DNA of 64,000 nucleotides. Source: Amorphochlora amoebiformis. Its lineage: Eukaryota > Cercozoa > Chlorarachniophyceae. Positions 1 through 57,334 of this stretch are shown here, piece after piece. Location: positions 124,001 through 188,000 of the forward strand of contig BAAHQB010000035.1 of assembly GCA_054601695.1 (NCBI GenBank). The letters run 5' to 3'. The position numbers were made by a program, and so were the translations under genes. The first letter of the stretch is position 1, and every line of letters starts with the position of its first letter. The notes beneath the pieces were generated by a model that had not been told where the DNA came from, made no database searches, and saw nothing but the letters and a program-made list of their open reading frames with translations.

Positions 1-1
1 C

Positions 2-981
2 TGCCTTGATGCTTTCGGAGACCCAGTCAAGGACGGTGACTTTGGATCGGAGGTGTGCAATAAGAGGCCTTGCCCAGATCCGACTGACGGTGTGATCATG
101 TGGTCTGAGTGCAGCCTAGAAGACGTTTGCGGTAACTCTTACGCGCCATTTCTTCAACTTTTTCTTGTTGAAGGGGATGTTAAATTCATGCAACAATTTT
201 TCATACAGGCCCTGGAGTTGAGACCCCCACCTGGAAGTGGAACGATGATTCCAGAACTGACCCTGTCCCTGATGATATCCAAGACCAGCTCGTCCCTCGT
301 GACTGTTCTAAGCCTTGCTGTACAATGGAATGGTCTGAGTGGAGTGAGTGCAGCGCTCCATGCGGGAAAGGTACGTATGCTCGCACGTATAGTGTCGTTT
401 CCGACGGCGTCAACTGCACTGAAGAGTTAAAAGTAGAGGAAACCTGCCAGATTAAGGCTTGCGACTTTAAAATCGTTGTTGCGCTTAACCAAAGCTGCGA
501 TGGTGAACCGCTCGGCACTGAGTTCTTAGAGGACTTCGGAGAGGCAGTTGAGGGAGAAAAAAATTGTCGCAAAGGTGCTACCGTGGAATGTGTTGCCAAG
601 TGCGATGAAACTAAGGAGTGCAAGGTAAACGAGTTGCTTCATTTGACGCTGTATTCACGTGTGTTCTTACATTGGTTGCTACAGGGTATCGAAGTCCAGG
701 GTGATACTTGCTGCTTCTTCGCCACCCTACCTACGCCTGTTTTCCCTGGGAAGGGTGGAGATTGTCTACGAAAGGATATCGTCGAGTCAGACGGTTCAAA
801 CAACTCGTGGATGTGGTTGACCGTTCTCGTTGGAGGGGTTGGAGCCCTGGCCTTCCTCTCTACTGGTAGCTTGTCTAAGGTCAGCTCACCTCCCCCCATG
901 ACTCCAGTGCACCATAGTAGCTCTCGTGCCAGTCCTCCCAACACTGGAATCGCCCCGGATCTTCCGGTATCACGCTCATGA
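2..981 (+). CDS. TSP1-repeat type I membrane protein, 3' part (partial)
   Basis: The gene enters from the left edge. Exons are <2-131, 209-624 and 685-981 (TGA at 979-981), with GT-AG introns of 77 and 60 bp. The start shows the end of one TSP1 module (EVCNKRPCP) and the opening of a second (MWSECSLEDVC). A clearer module follows: MEWSEWSECSAPCGKG, then cysteines in NCTEE, ETCQ and KAC. A Cys-rich stretch precedes a membrane helix (WLTVLVGGVGALAFL) and a roughly 40-residue cytoplasmic tail rich in Ser and Pro. TSP1 modules carry C-mannosylated Trp and act in adhesion, and in Apicomplexa they occur in TRAP/MIC2-type invasion proteins. The tail here lacks the acidic stretch and penultimate Trp of TRAP-family proteins, so a motor-linked adhesin role is not supported. 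The 60-bp intron is in frame and stop-free, so retention would still encode protein. The family call is firm; the role is inferred. Confidence 0.8.
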
Positions 982-1352
982 ATTAGTTTTGTAAGGAGCA
1001 AGTGACTGACGTCACCATGTCGGATTTGAACTTGTATGATAAATAAGTTGATCTCATTAAATCCCTGTCAAAGTCGCTACACACCGGGAAACTCAATAAT
1101 TTGACTCTAGCTGCCAGTTGTTATCTAGACTTCAAGTATATGTGTATCTTAGTACCGTATGCTAGGCATTGCTAGCTATGACTAGATAAAGCCTATAATA
1201 AATTATAGTACAACTAGCAAGGTACTCTATCTAATTAGTATCAAATTGAAGATAATACGTAGTTACTAAGTCTAGCTATTATTTTACAACTGAGTTGAAA
1301 CCGCTACTTTATTCACGATTCAACTTAACAGTTAAAACTTAGTATGTATATG

Positions 1353-1387
<35 letters not shown>

Positions 1388-1733
1388 ATATGTATGTATA
1401 TATATATATATATCATCTATTTGTACATCTAATAAAAATATGTTAATAATATTAATACCATGTTTCAATATAAGCACTTCTAATCGAACTAAATCTTAAG
1501 CTTACCGCCGGATGGTGTGATCATGTTTTACTCGAGATCTCAAGGTTGTCCTGAGTATTAAATTTGAGGTGAATCAATTTTCATTTACTTAAATTGCAGT
1601 CCCGGTGACATTCAGTCGATCAACGTCCCAACCATAACTACACCATGCCAAAAAGGTAGGAAGCGTGGCAAACCGTCACTGCCGGTGACCCAGGCCACCG
1701 CCGGTATTCAGACGGCACGTGTCAGCAGAAAGA
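982..1733. other. Intergenic spacer, CTAG-rich then (TA)n
   Basis: There is no supported gene here. From about 1100 to 1290 the sequence is unusually rich in CTAG and near-CTAG words (ctagac, gctagc, actaga, ctagct), followed by a (TA)n block at 1345-1412. The stretch 1500-1733 is more balanced in composition and should hold the 5' region of the next gene. I see no clear promoter motif. Confidence 0.5.
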
Positions 1734-5333
<3,600 letters not shown>

Positions 5334-5825
5334 GAGCACATATTTTGATTGTGATATGTGTGCGCAGGTAGCGAAGATAAAGTCTGTAACCTCCAATGGC
5401 GCGAAAAAGCAGAAACATTAAAGTTGAAGAGCGATATCGACCGTCCGGATCCTAGGCCTAGTACACACATACTAGATACATTGTGTATATAACGGTCGTG
5501 GTCGTACGCGTCAATCGTTTGAATTTATGTTAACGTCACACGGTATACGTACTTACACGTACTTGACAGCGTATATCATAGTAATTGATGTGTCCCCGAT
5601 CAGTATGCTCTAGATGCTATATACAAACGTATTTAAAAGATTTAGATATTAGATAACATAAGACGGTATACGTACGTATGGGATATATAGTCTGGATAGT
5701 AACTATGTAATCAGCCGCTGGTATATAGCTCTCGATAGCTGTCCGCCCCTATGCCTAGTATGCGGCAACACGATGTATCTACGTACGTATGCGTACACTG
5801 TACGATGTAGTCAAGGATGACGGCT
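5334..5825. other. Intergenic region 3' of CSL4
   Basis: I see no gene. The composition is mixed, with several CTAG words (cctaggcctag, actagata, ctctagatg) and many ACGT/TACGTA palindromes leading into the 16-bp tandem array. It probably contains the CSL4 3' end; no clear AATAAA signal was found. Confidence 0.4.
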
Positions 5826-6131
5826 AGTACATATTCGTCGCAGTACGTATGCGTCACAGTACGTATGCGTCACAGTACGTATGCGTCACAGTACGTATGC
5901 GTCACAGTACGTATGCGTCACAGTACGTATGCGTCACAGTACGTATGCGTCACAGTACGTATGCGTCACAGTACGTACGTATGCGTCACAGTACGTACGT
6001 ATGCGTCACAGTACGTACGTATGCGTCACAGTACGTATGCGTCACAGTACGTATGCGTCACAGTACGTATGCGTCACAGTACGTATGCGTCACAGTACGT
6101 ATGCGTCACAGTACGTATGCGTCACAGTACG
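5826..6131. repeat. 16-bp tandem repeat array (GTACGTATGCGTCACA)
   Basis: About 18 head-to-tail copies of GTACGTATGCGTCACA lie here. Three consecutive units near 5970-6020 carry an extra GTAC, making them 20 bp. The copies are nearly identical, with degenerate units at the left edge (5826-5845). Each unit holds the palindromes GTAC and TACGTA. The array has no spacers, so it is not a CRISPR. It sits between the CSL4 3' end and the 3' end of the minus-strand gene, so it lies between convergent genes. Confidence 0.9.
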
Positions 6132-6172
6132 TATATGCGCTAGATGCGTGAAATACTCTAGATACTGTGTGC

Positions 6173-6212
<40 letters not shown>

Positions 6213-6402
6213 TGATCATAGTATAAAAATATATCAGTCTAGATCAGTACTATGATCTAGATGATGTACAGAGAGAGAAAATATACAATATTAAATATAC
6301 AATCTAGACAATATTATAAACTAGTATAAATCACTCCAAATGGGTAATGTTATATCCTTAATTCGATTTTGAAAATTTCAGTCAAGCAATATCGTAGTAA
6401 AG

Positions 6403-6433
<31 letters not shown>

Positions 6434-6476
6434 CATATAAAAATATATATATATAATATGTACCTAGTATATATCT

Positions 6477-6513
<37 letters not shown>

Positions 6514-6682
6514 GAAAATATATTACAATATATGTATATATATATATATATATATCTATATGAGTGCATATACTAGTATATATATACATATATATATATA
6601 TATATGTTACATATATACATATGTATATATTATATAATATATATACTAGTATATGTACATGCAAGTTTACATGTACATATAC
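6132..6682. other. Intergenic (TA)n with CTAG words; 3' end of the minus gene not found
   Basis: Positions 6174-6210 and 6402-6655 are (TA)n. Positions 6220-6330 hold several CTAG words (tctagatc, atctagat, tctagaca, actagta). The minus-strand gene above ends in an apparent donor at 6682, so a terminal exon should lie here, but I could not identify one. Confidence 0.35.
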
Positions 6683-14060
<7,378 letters not shown>

Positions 14061-14084
14061 CTACAACGCATATATATGTATATA

Positions 14085-14125
<41 letters not shown>

Positions 14126-14207
14126 CTCTATAATATATATATATATATATATACATATGTATGCATATTATGTATAATACATACATATGTATTATATAAT
14201 ATATAAA

Positions 14208-14252
<45 letters not shown>

Positions 14253-14472
14253 ATATATTTAGTATATATATTTACATATATAATACATATAAATTACATT
14301 TATATGATTAACATTTATATATGATATGTAATATGTACACACATTCATGTTATCATATCCATTTTTTCTAATTGTACAAATGTGATATAATGTAGTCATT
14401 GCCTTCATGCATATATATATATATATATACATATATGTAAATACATACATGTGTATATTATACTAGTTGAAA
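14061..14472. repeat. (TA)n spacer between two minus-strand genes
   Basis: This stretch is mostly (TA)n with short unique pieces near 14320-14410. It separates the FIG4-like stop codon from the first recognised exon of the next minus-strand gene. A start exon for that gene should be here, but none was convincing. Confidence 0.7.
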
Positions 14473-38974
<24,502 letters not shown>

Positions 38975-39381
38975 TGAAGCCGTAATTTTAATTTGTGTTC
39001 CCAATTTTGGGTCCCGGCTTTCACACGAATTGTCGAGAATGGCGAGAATTGATGGTTGCATACATGTCTCCGTCGGACTCTGTTGATCCAAATCTTGAGC
39101 GCAGCTATTCCCAGCTATATTTCCAAGCGGATCACATCCATTTCTTTGATTAGAAATATCTACCTTGCTGTGGAACCTCAAATATGAGCGGGCTTTCGAA
39201 ATCTCAGGTGTATCTAATCCTTCGTCTGCTCCTTCCCATCTTAACCGTGATCATCCCAAGCTCTTGGAAGTCACACAATTGTCGCTCCTATCCGTTCACC
39301 TCTTTGACCTCTCGTGGCCGCTTTCAAAGACTACGAGGCGGCGAAGAATCCGTGAATGGGCCATTGAGGTTTTCGTCGGGT
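38975..39381. other. Divergent spacer between FIG4-like and methyltransferase genes
   Basis: This 0.4-kb stretch is non-repetitive and free of (TA)n, so it should hold both promoters. Both proposed starts can move: in-frame ATGs exist at 39061 (minus) and 39184 (plus). If both were used, only about 120 bp would separate the genes. I see no clear TATA or initiator motif. Confidence 0.45.
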
Positions 39382-40337
39382 ATGGGTCCAGGCAAGGAAA
39401 AGGCATGGGACACGTCAGATGAAAACCCTGGATCAAACTCAGACCTCAGCACGGATAACGCGATTGAAACCCTTAATGAGGTACAGATATTTTGATGGGG
39501 AACGTGTAATCGTCGCAACTCATTTGTTTGTCCTCCATGCCAGGTGGTAAAGCGCCATGGAAACCTAGACTTTATGATGCCGAACATTGAGAAGGAGCTT
39601 GCAGAGAAAGAGGCAATGGAGCGTGCGCGGCAACAGCCCAGCTGGTGGGAAGAGGTGAAGAAAGTGGCCAACGAGCGCAACCTGTCTTACGAAAACGCCG
39701 GACTGGAGGAGCCGATAGCGCCCCTCATGGAAAATATGGAGAAGCTTTTGAAATTCGAACCAAATAAAAGGCGATCGCGCGAGGAGGCCATCGAGGTAGG
39801 TCAGGGTTCGAGTTGGTTAAGATTTGGGCTTGTAAGTTTGATTGGCAGGGCTAGGGTTAAGGGTTTGACGGACGTTTTGGAGATATTTCCATTGGCATCA
39901 TGCGGTTGAGATTGTTCTTTCCAATAGGAGGCTCAGAACTTTTACTTTTCTACTTATCGGAAGAATGCTACACGACACCCGGAGGTGTTCAAATGCTTTT
40001 TACGAATATATCATACTACTAATATTGTGACATATAGTGTTGTATATTTTGTATTATATGATGTGATATGATATACTACTATGACAAGTTTTGTTAAGTT
40101 CTAGTATATCGTCTTAAATAGAATTATATTATATTGCACTGTGTTATCTAATATTGTATTCTGTGGTTATATTTTATAATATTATATTACATCATATAAT
40201 ATTAAATATCTTGCATAATTTGTTGTAGTGTATTATATTATTATATTATTACATAAGTGAATATTTTATAGTACATTTTGTTATGATTTGTAGATTATAT
40301 GTGAATATTTATTTATGTACACATATTACACGCACAC

Positions 40338-40383
<46 letters not shown>

Positions 40384-41419
40384 ATACATATATATATATA
40401 ATATATATATATATATACATATACATATAACATCATGTATTACATAATGTTGTATTCCTCTATTATATAGAATACCCGATCACAAACAATCACACTGTAT
40501 GGTACAATTTTACATTGTTTTATAAGTATGCATGTATATTCATAAACATACACATCTATACACGTTGTAGTAAATATTTATATATATACATTTATATACA
40601 TCATAGACTACGCTTGAAAAGCATCTGAAACCGATAACTGACATCCAACTACGCGACGTTGCATACTGGGACCAATTTTCGCAAAAGCGGGGTGACTTAG
40701 ATAGGAAAACGTTAGCCTTGGGGGAGATAAGTCCTTTTGGGCATATTGTTTTCTACTTCTCTCTCTCTTCTTTCTCACTTCCTATCTGCCCTTCTCCTTT
40801 TGTTTAAACCCTTTTCAGGCCCCAAACAGCCATACGAGTGGATGTGTCGATGCTACGATGTGCTGGATACCTTACAGTCGGAGCTCCACCTTACCATGGC
40901 TTCGTTCACCCACCTAGAGGACTCCAGGCCCTCCAAATTAAGGATTCTTGTTCCTGGGTCCGATAGAGCGAAGGGAGAGAAGAGAGAGAAGGGAAAGAAG
41001 AGAGAGAAGGGAGAGAAGAGAGAGAAGGGAAGGAGATCGTGTATTTGTGGTGCGTTGCGTATGCGTATGCGTATGTGCCTGTGTGTACATGAGAATGTGT
41101 GTTTTTGTTTCAATGGAAATGAAAGAAAAACACATAGATAAGGCTAATTATGTTTGAATGTTAGTTCTGGGTGCTCACGGTTATCAGCCCATTTATATGA
41201 GTTGGGGTACATTAAGCTCGTCAATGTCGACTTCTCTTCTGTAGCGGTGATGTATGTTAAAATTATGTGCTATTTATACGAATATATTTATACCTATATA
41301 TATATATATATATAATATTATATGTTCACCTTTTGCACAAATGAATATATGTAATAAAAAAACAAAACAACAAAGAAATGCGGAATTATACAGATAGTTT
41401 ATACATAATATCTATCCAT

Positions 41420-41468
<49 letters not shown>

Positions 41469-41546
41469 CATGATACATAGGTATGTATACATTTATATAC
41501 GCACGTAATATATTGGCACGCACACACACACAAACAAACACATATG

Positions 41547-41577
<31 letters not shown>

Positions 41578-41882
41578 TACATATATATATATATGTGTAT
41601 ATGTTTTTGCAAAAATATATGCAGTTTTAAAACCTATGGGATATAACAATAGATTAGACAAATGCAATATTTCCACGAGCATGTGCGGCCTAAAATGCGG
41701 TGGGTTCGGGCCGATGTTACCAGTCTCACGTTTGAACCCGAGGTATTATTTTACCATAACCACGTGAAATATACATGTTGCATATGCAAAAGCCAACATA
41801 ACTAAATATATGTATATATGCATATATATATATATATATATTATAGACATCATATATATATATATATGTGTAGGTATATCCG

Positions 41883-41914
<32 letters not shown>

Positions 41915-42037
41915 CTTATAAATACATATATATACATGTTATATATATATTATACATATGTAAATATTTTTAGCATATATGTATATATATATATATAGAT
42001 ATATAATATATAGAAGTCTACATATGTAGGTACTTCA

Positions 42038-42071
<34 letters not shown>

Positions 42072-43466
42072 TGTGTGTGTGTGTGTACATATATTGTATT
42101 ACATACATGTGATATGTATACATTTATGAAAAATATGTATAAAAATATGTTGCAAAAATAAATGTATTATTTATAGATTCCTTATGTAAATATACCCACA
42201 TAAACCCACATATATATATATATATATGTGTGTGTATATCTATACATAAATATAATATATGTATGCATTATATATATATATATATATATATGTATTTATA
42301 GATAGATAAAAAACATTAATACATTTGCGTATATTTATATGCACATATATATATATATATATATATACATATGTCTATTTTAAGATGTATTTTTCTACAT
42401 AATTACATTTTTAGATATATATATATGTATATATATATATATGTGAATATATGTATATATATATATATATATATATGTGCCCTAATCCAAGCGAGTAATC
42501 ATATCCCTATCCCCTAACCCTAACCCTATCCCTAGTCCTAATGTGGACAACCCATTCATAGCCCTGACCCTAACCCTAATCGAAGACTGTAGATAACCCT
42601 AATCCTAGCCCTAACCCCAACATTAACCCCAACCCTAGCCCAATGCTTATTATATATATATACATGTATATAATATATATATGTATTATTTATTTATATA
42701 TATATATGTATATATATATATGTATGTATATAATATATATATATATATATGTATTATTTATTTATGTATCTACACATACATATATATATATATATACAAG
42801 TGAATATACGTACACACATATATATATATATATTATATATAATATATATAATATATATATAGCTTTATAGATATGCATATATATATCTATATATATATAT
42901 ATATATACGCGTGGAAATATATAAGAAAGCCTAAACTCTTACATCTGGTCTTTATTTTCATTTTCTTCCAGGTTGTAGGAAGGGGGGAAGGATATGGCGC
43001 GATTATTGACAAGGGTCTCCTCGACTCCATGGCTGGTGGGGAGGGAGATGAGGAGGGAAAGCTTGCGGTTGGGAGATACTTAAGACAGGTGACCACTTCT
43101 CGAAATCGACCTCTGGCCTTATCCTACTATTTACGTTCTCCCTCGAACTCTTTTGATCTCTCTCGAACTCTTTGGGGCTCAATCGAAATATTTCAAGCTC
43201 TCTACGACATACCTTCAGCCCCTGGGGGTGTGCTTTAATTGTTTTCGGTCTCATGTATATTTAATTTAATATATATGTACATAATATATATATAAATATA
43301 TATATATATGTATATGTATATATACATATTACACATATATATATAAATAATATATATATAATAATAATACATACACATATATATATACACATACATATAT
43401 GTACATATCAATGTATTTATATATGTGTTGATTCTAATATGTGTATGGATTTTAATGTGGGTGCCA

Positions 43467-43542
<76 letters not shown>

Positions 43543-43896
43543 TATATATACTATATATAGTTACAGTTATCATAGATAGATATTATATATATATATATGT
43601 ATTTATGCGTATATGTGTATATATATATATATATTGTGTATATATGTATGTATTGCAAATATATGTATATTTATGTATATGTGCAATGTATATACATATA
43701 CATGTAAATTTTTTCATACATATATTGTATAGTATAAACATATATATATATACATATAGCTATGTATATATAAATCAAAATTTAATAGGTTCGATCGATT
43801 CTGCAATCCCCGCCCCTCAACCCTTCCCCACATCTCCCCCCGCCCCCAAGCGGTGTATTTATGGTCGTCACCTACGGCCAGGTATGCGCGGTTGGG

Positions 43897-43973
<77 letters not shown>

Positions 43974-44029
43974 TTGATTGTACCTATTATAATATCTATA
44001 ATAGTGTAATATGTATGCTCGAATATGTG

Positions 44030-44076
<47 letters not shown>

Positions 44077-44238
44077 AATATATATATATTGACTGTACCT
44101 ATTATGATATATCTATAATAATATAATATGTATGCATCGAATATATATATATATATATATATATTCACGAGTGTGCGTGTATACACATTATGTATGTAAA
44201 CATATATATACTATATATATATATATATATATATATCA

Positions 44239-44269
<31 letters not shown>

Positions 44270-44306
44270 TATATACATATGTCTACATTTGTGTGTCTGT
44301 GGGGGA

Positions 44307-44353
<47 letters not shown>

Positions 44354-44687
44354 CTACATAAATATATTATATTAGATATATAAATATGATATAGATGAAT
44401 GTGTATATGAATATGGAATTACATATATATATATATATATATATATATACTTTAATATATATATAGTATAACATTATGCATTAATATGTCAGCGGCACGT
44501 CGTACAATATCTTCTTCACCACTTTCCCCATCACGGTAAAATATAAGAGGACAGCTTATATTATATATATATATATATATATGTATATATGTGTATGTAT
44601 GTGTATATATGTGTATATATATATATATATTATATGTATGTAAATATACATATTTAATATGTAATATATCCGTGTCGTAAATGTATC

Positions 44688-44737
<50 letters not shown>

Positions 44738-44941
44738 GATATATATACGTGAGTGTGGGTGCGTGTGTGGGTGCATTATATATACATATGTATATATATA
44801 TATATATATATATAGTATAATATAATATATATAATATAATATATATACATACATATATATACATATATTATACATGTGGGTGAGTGGGTGTGTGGGTGTG
44901 TGGGTGTGTGTATATTTTCACATATGAAGGTATGTATGTAT

Positions 44942-44987
<46 letters not shown>

Positions 44988-46027
44988 GTGTGTGTACATA
45001 TATACATATATATATATATGCACATATTTATAAATACATGTATAATTACAAACATATTAAAAGTTTATGAAAATATTATGAAAATATATAAACTTTTACA
45101 GTATTATTACTATTATTTATATATATAAATATATTTATATATTTACATATATATATATATATATGTATTTGCATATATATATATGTGTGTATATATATAT
45201 ATATATGTATTGGATACAATATGTATATTATTCATGTGTATCTACTATCCTATGATACATTCGTACACAGAACGCTGGGGCTTTCGAATCTACCGCATAT
45301 TCACAGGAAACCCTTCCCCTCCTTTCCTCATCGCGATCCGTAAATACCCCCCGGGGGCACAGAACGCCCACCGCATGAGCTTTCAGTTTCAACTCAACGA
45401 CGTCAACGCTGGCGATGAAACCTCGAGCCTCACGGGAGATCTTGGTCTCTCGAGCTTGCTTCTTGCCATATTATCCTCGGAGGACATGCTCAGCATGAGG
45501 TGAGGGCGTGATTTTTTTCCCATATGTTAGTGGAGTTCCTGGTTTGTTTTCTGTGTTTTTGCAGGGGAGATGGGAGAGTTTTGGGAGAGAGGAGAGTGTT
45601 CTCTTTTATTGCATGAGGTCTCGATAAGTGTTCTCGAGAGTCGAGGGTATGGAGTACATGTTGTTTCCGTATGATATCTGTATATTTTCTCACCTACTAT
45701 CCACATCTCCTCTCCAATTTTCTTGGTTTGGACGGATTAGTCGATTGCCCCAAGAGGTGGCGTTTCGGGATTATCTTCCTGACTCAGCTAGGAGCAATGA
45801 ACTCGTTTACACGGAGGTGAACGATATTCAAATATCATCGTATGTACACACATGTATATACACACATACATATATGTATAATATATATGTATATATATAC
45901 ATATATATATATATACATACATACTTTTATGTATATAAGTGTAAATAATATATATATGATATATATATATATTATATATATATATATATATTGCACACAT
46001 ATTTAGGAATATCAAGTGGATACGTGT

Positions 46028-46071
<44 letters not shown>

Positions 46072-46095
46072 GTATGTGTGTATATATATATGCAC

Positions 46096-46138
<43 letters not shown>

Positions 46139-46369
46139 TGTATGTATATATGTATATATATTGTTATACATGTGCAGATACATGTATATTAAGACATATA
46201 CAAATATATTTGTATATTAAAATCTATGCACATGTATAAATATAATATATATACCTCTATATATATACATATATTCATATATATATTAATATATTTATAT
46301 ATACACGTATGTATATATATATATATATATGTTCGTATATTTTGTATATGTACATGTATATGTATATGT

Positions 46370-46404
<35 letters not shown>

Positions 46405-46449
46405 TATAAGTAAATATATATGTACAAATTTGTGTATACAAAAAAATAC

Positions 46450-46482
<33 letters not shown>

Positions 46483-46603
46483 CATATATATATATATATA
46501 TGCATTTACATATATTATTAGATATCTAATATGTCATCATTGTTACAAATCGATAATTTTTATGTGTGTATAATACAACATTGTGTTGGGAGATATAATG
46601 TAC

Positions 46604-46641
<38 letters not shown>

Positions 46642-46877
46642 TTAATATCGTAATGGCAATACAAACACAGGAAGACAGAGCGAGTTGCTACCCGGGGCCG
46701 GCGACTGTCCCTCCAAAAAAGTCGAGAAAACCCCCACCCGATCCGCTGGAGCCCACGAGCCAACCTCAAGATGGTGATAGAGATGACCAAACCGTCCTGG
46801 CTGAATTGTTGGGGTTTCTGGACAAGAGGAAACGGAATGCGACAGATCCGGACGCAGAATCCAGTGATTTCTTGTAG
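39382..46877 (+). CDS. METTL13-type S-adenosylmethionine-dependent methyltransferase
   Basis: Exons are 39382-39480, 39544-39795, 39928-39984, 40607-40691, 40819-40957, 41165-41251, 41658-41742, 42972-43088, 43789-43881, 44493-44535, 45271-45499, 45741-45816 and 46671-46877 (TAG). All phases agree, giving 522 aa. The class I Rossmann methyltransferase core starts at [10 protein letters not shown]...[14 protein letters not shown], followed by the cofactor motif [20 protein letters not shown] and acidic strand [11 protein letters not shown]. Next come [15 protein letters not shown] and the family signature [14 protein letters not shown], then [15 protein letters not shown]13/EEF1A-lysine and N-terminal methyltransferases share this order, so a protein methyltransferase is likely; the substrate is inferred. 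About 165 residues precede the core (Glu/Lys-rich, [19 protein letters not shown]), and a Pro-rich insertion ([14 protein letters not shown]) interrupts the core. The cofactor-motif donor (G|GTCCGA) is weak but required. The start codon is uncertain (39184 possible). Confidence 0.9.
42476..42648. repeat. Degenerate telomere-like (CCCTAA)n tract in a methyltransferase intron
   Basis: About 170 bp of irregular ccctaa, cccta and taacccc words (cccctaaccctaacccta, ccctgaccctaaccctaat) lie between (TA)n blocks, within the intron 41743-42971. Here the strand sense is C-rich in the transcript. Similar G-rich tracts occur elsewhere in the window. Confidence 0.8.
43899..43958. repeat. (ATT)n microsatellite
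   Basis: About 19 uninterrupted ATT triplets start 17 bp after the donor of exon 43789-43881 and pass into (TA)n. A nearby segment of about 65 bp is duplicated (43971-44035, 44081-44145; shared words tgtacctatta, taatatgtatgc and cgaatat). Confidence 0.9.
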
Positions 46878-47644
46878 ATGTTCTAGCACAGCACCAAGTA
46901 ATGATCCATTCATTTGTATGATGGCTAGACCTAGTAGACTATAGTAGAGATCATCATCTAGCTAGTCTAGCTCTAGCTAGTCTAGAGCCAGATCAATCTA
47001 AGACTAAGATCATCGCGCATCAACTAGATCAAAAGCAAATTAAATCATGGCACCGCATTATTACTCAGTGTTAGCTGTACTAGTGTAGCCCACTATTTAC
47101 TCTAGTTCTAGTGCTACTAGTACTAGTAGTAGTACACGAACCAGTATCTAGAAGCTATACTTGAACTGGTTGTATTCTAGATCGATGCTAATTTTTCTAT
47201 CAATCATAGTTTGCCGTAGCAATATCTACTAGATCTACTAGATCTACTAGTACTAGTATACTAGCACTAAACCTGATCTAGACACTAGAGACATCTCTGG
47301 ATACTCTAGATACTAGACCTGTATGTTGTACTAGTGTAGTAGTACTAATATATCTCCTTTAATAATTAGGCTTTAGGTAGAGATTTAACCATTCACTAGA
47401 TCATTATCGCACATCAAATTCAAACTTAGTCATCTACATTGAAGTCTCCCATGCATGAGTCCCATCCGGAGCCCCTCCTATTACATGAGGTCTAGAGAAT
47501 CCTTTCGTGGGCAACTTGGTTTACGAACTCAGCGATGGTGGCAACTGGGTTCCACTCTTGACCCTGAGATGTTGAAGTATGATTAATATATATATATATA
47601 TATATATAGATATATTCATGCTATACGGTGTGTATGCGTGTACG

Positions 47645-47693
<49 letters not shown>

Positions 47694-48139
47694 CTATATG
47701 TAGATTTATAAATAATATTTAATATGTACTAGATATAAATAAAGAAATATACATCGTATTTCACAGGTAAATATATGTAAACCTTATGAGCACTGCAAAC
47801 TGTATGCATATATACATATACATATATGTATTTATGTATGCATACATATAAAGAATATAAATATTTACGATATATATTTTGAGTGTGAAAAGTTATATAT
47901 ATATATATATATATGTGTGTATATGTTTACATATTACTATATTTTAAGTACGTTATATATGTAATATATAAACGCAAAAACAATATATATATATATATAT
48001 ACGTATAATATGTATCATGTTATATATATATATATATGTGTGTATATATTGTATGTATGTATATACAATATATATTTATCATGTTATATATATATATATA
48101 TGTATATATTGCATGTACGTATATACAATATATATATAC

Positions 48140-48170
<31 letters not shown>

Positions 48171-48177
48171 GAAGTGT
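46878..48177. other. CTAG-rich spacer between convergent genes
   Basis: Positions 46880-47400 are packed with CTAG (gctagtctagctctagctag, actagtactagtagtagtac, ctactagatctactagatc). This 3' spacer serves the methyltransferase (+) and the SAM/EF-hand/ferritin-like gene (-), which converge here. From 47580 on it is (TA)n with short unique pieces. No gene is supported. Confidence 0.7.

Positions 48178-57334
<9,157 letters not shown>

Noticed and set aside
201-623. Minus-strand open frame opposite the TSP1 gene
   Set aside because: It is antisense to clear TSP1 coding exons with matching splice phases, and shows no domain.
5826-6131. CRISPR-like array
   Set aside because: The units are contiguous 16-bp repeats without spacers, in a eukaryotic setting.
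39544-39795. Resemblance to the end of a protein kinase C-lobe ([16 protein letters not shown])
   Set aside because: No kinase motifs occur upstream on the plus strand, and the exon chain leads in phase into a methyltransferase core, so the match is chance.
42476-42648. True telomere or chromosome end
   Set aside because: The repeats are degenerate, short and lie inside an intron of an intact gene.
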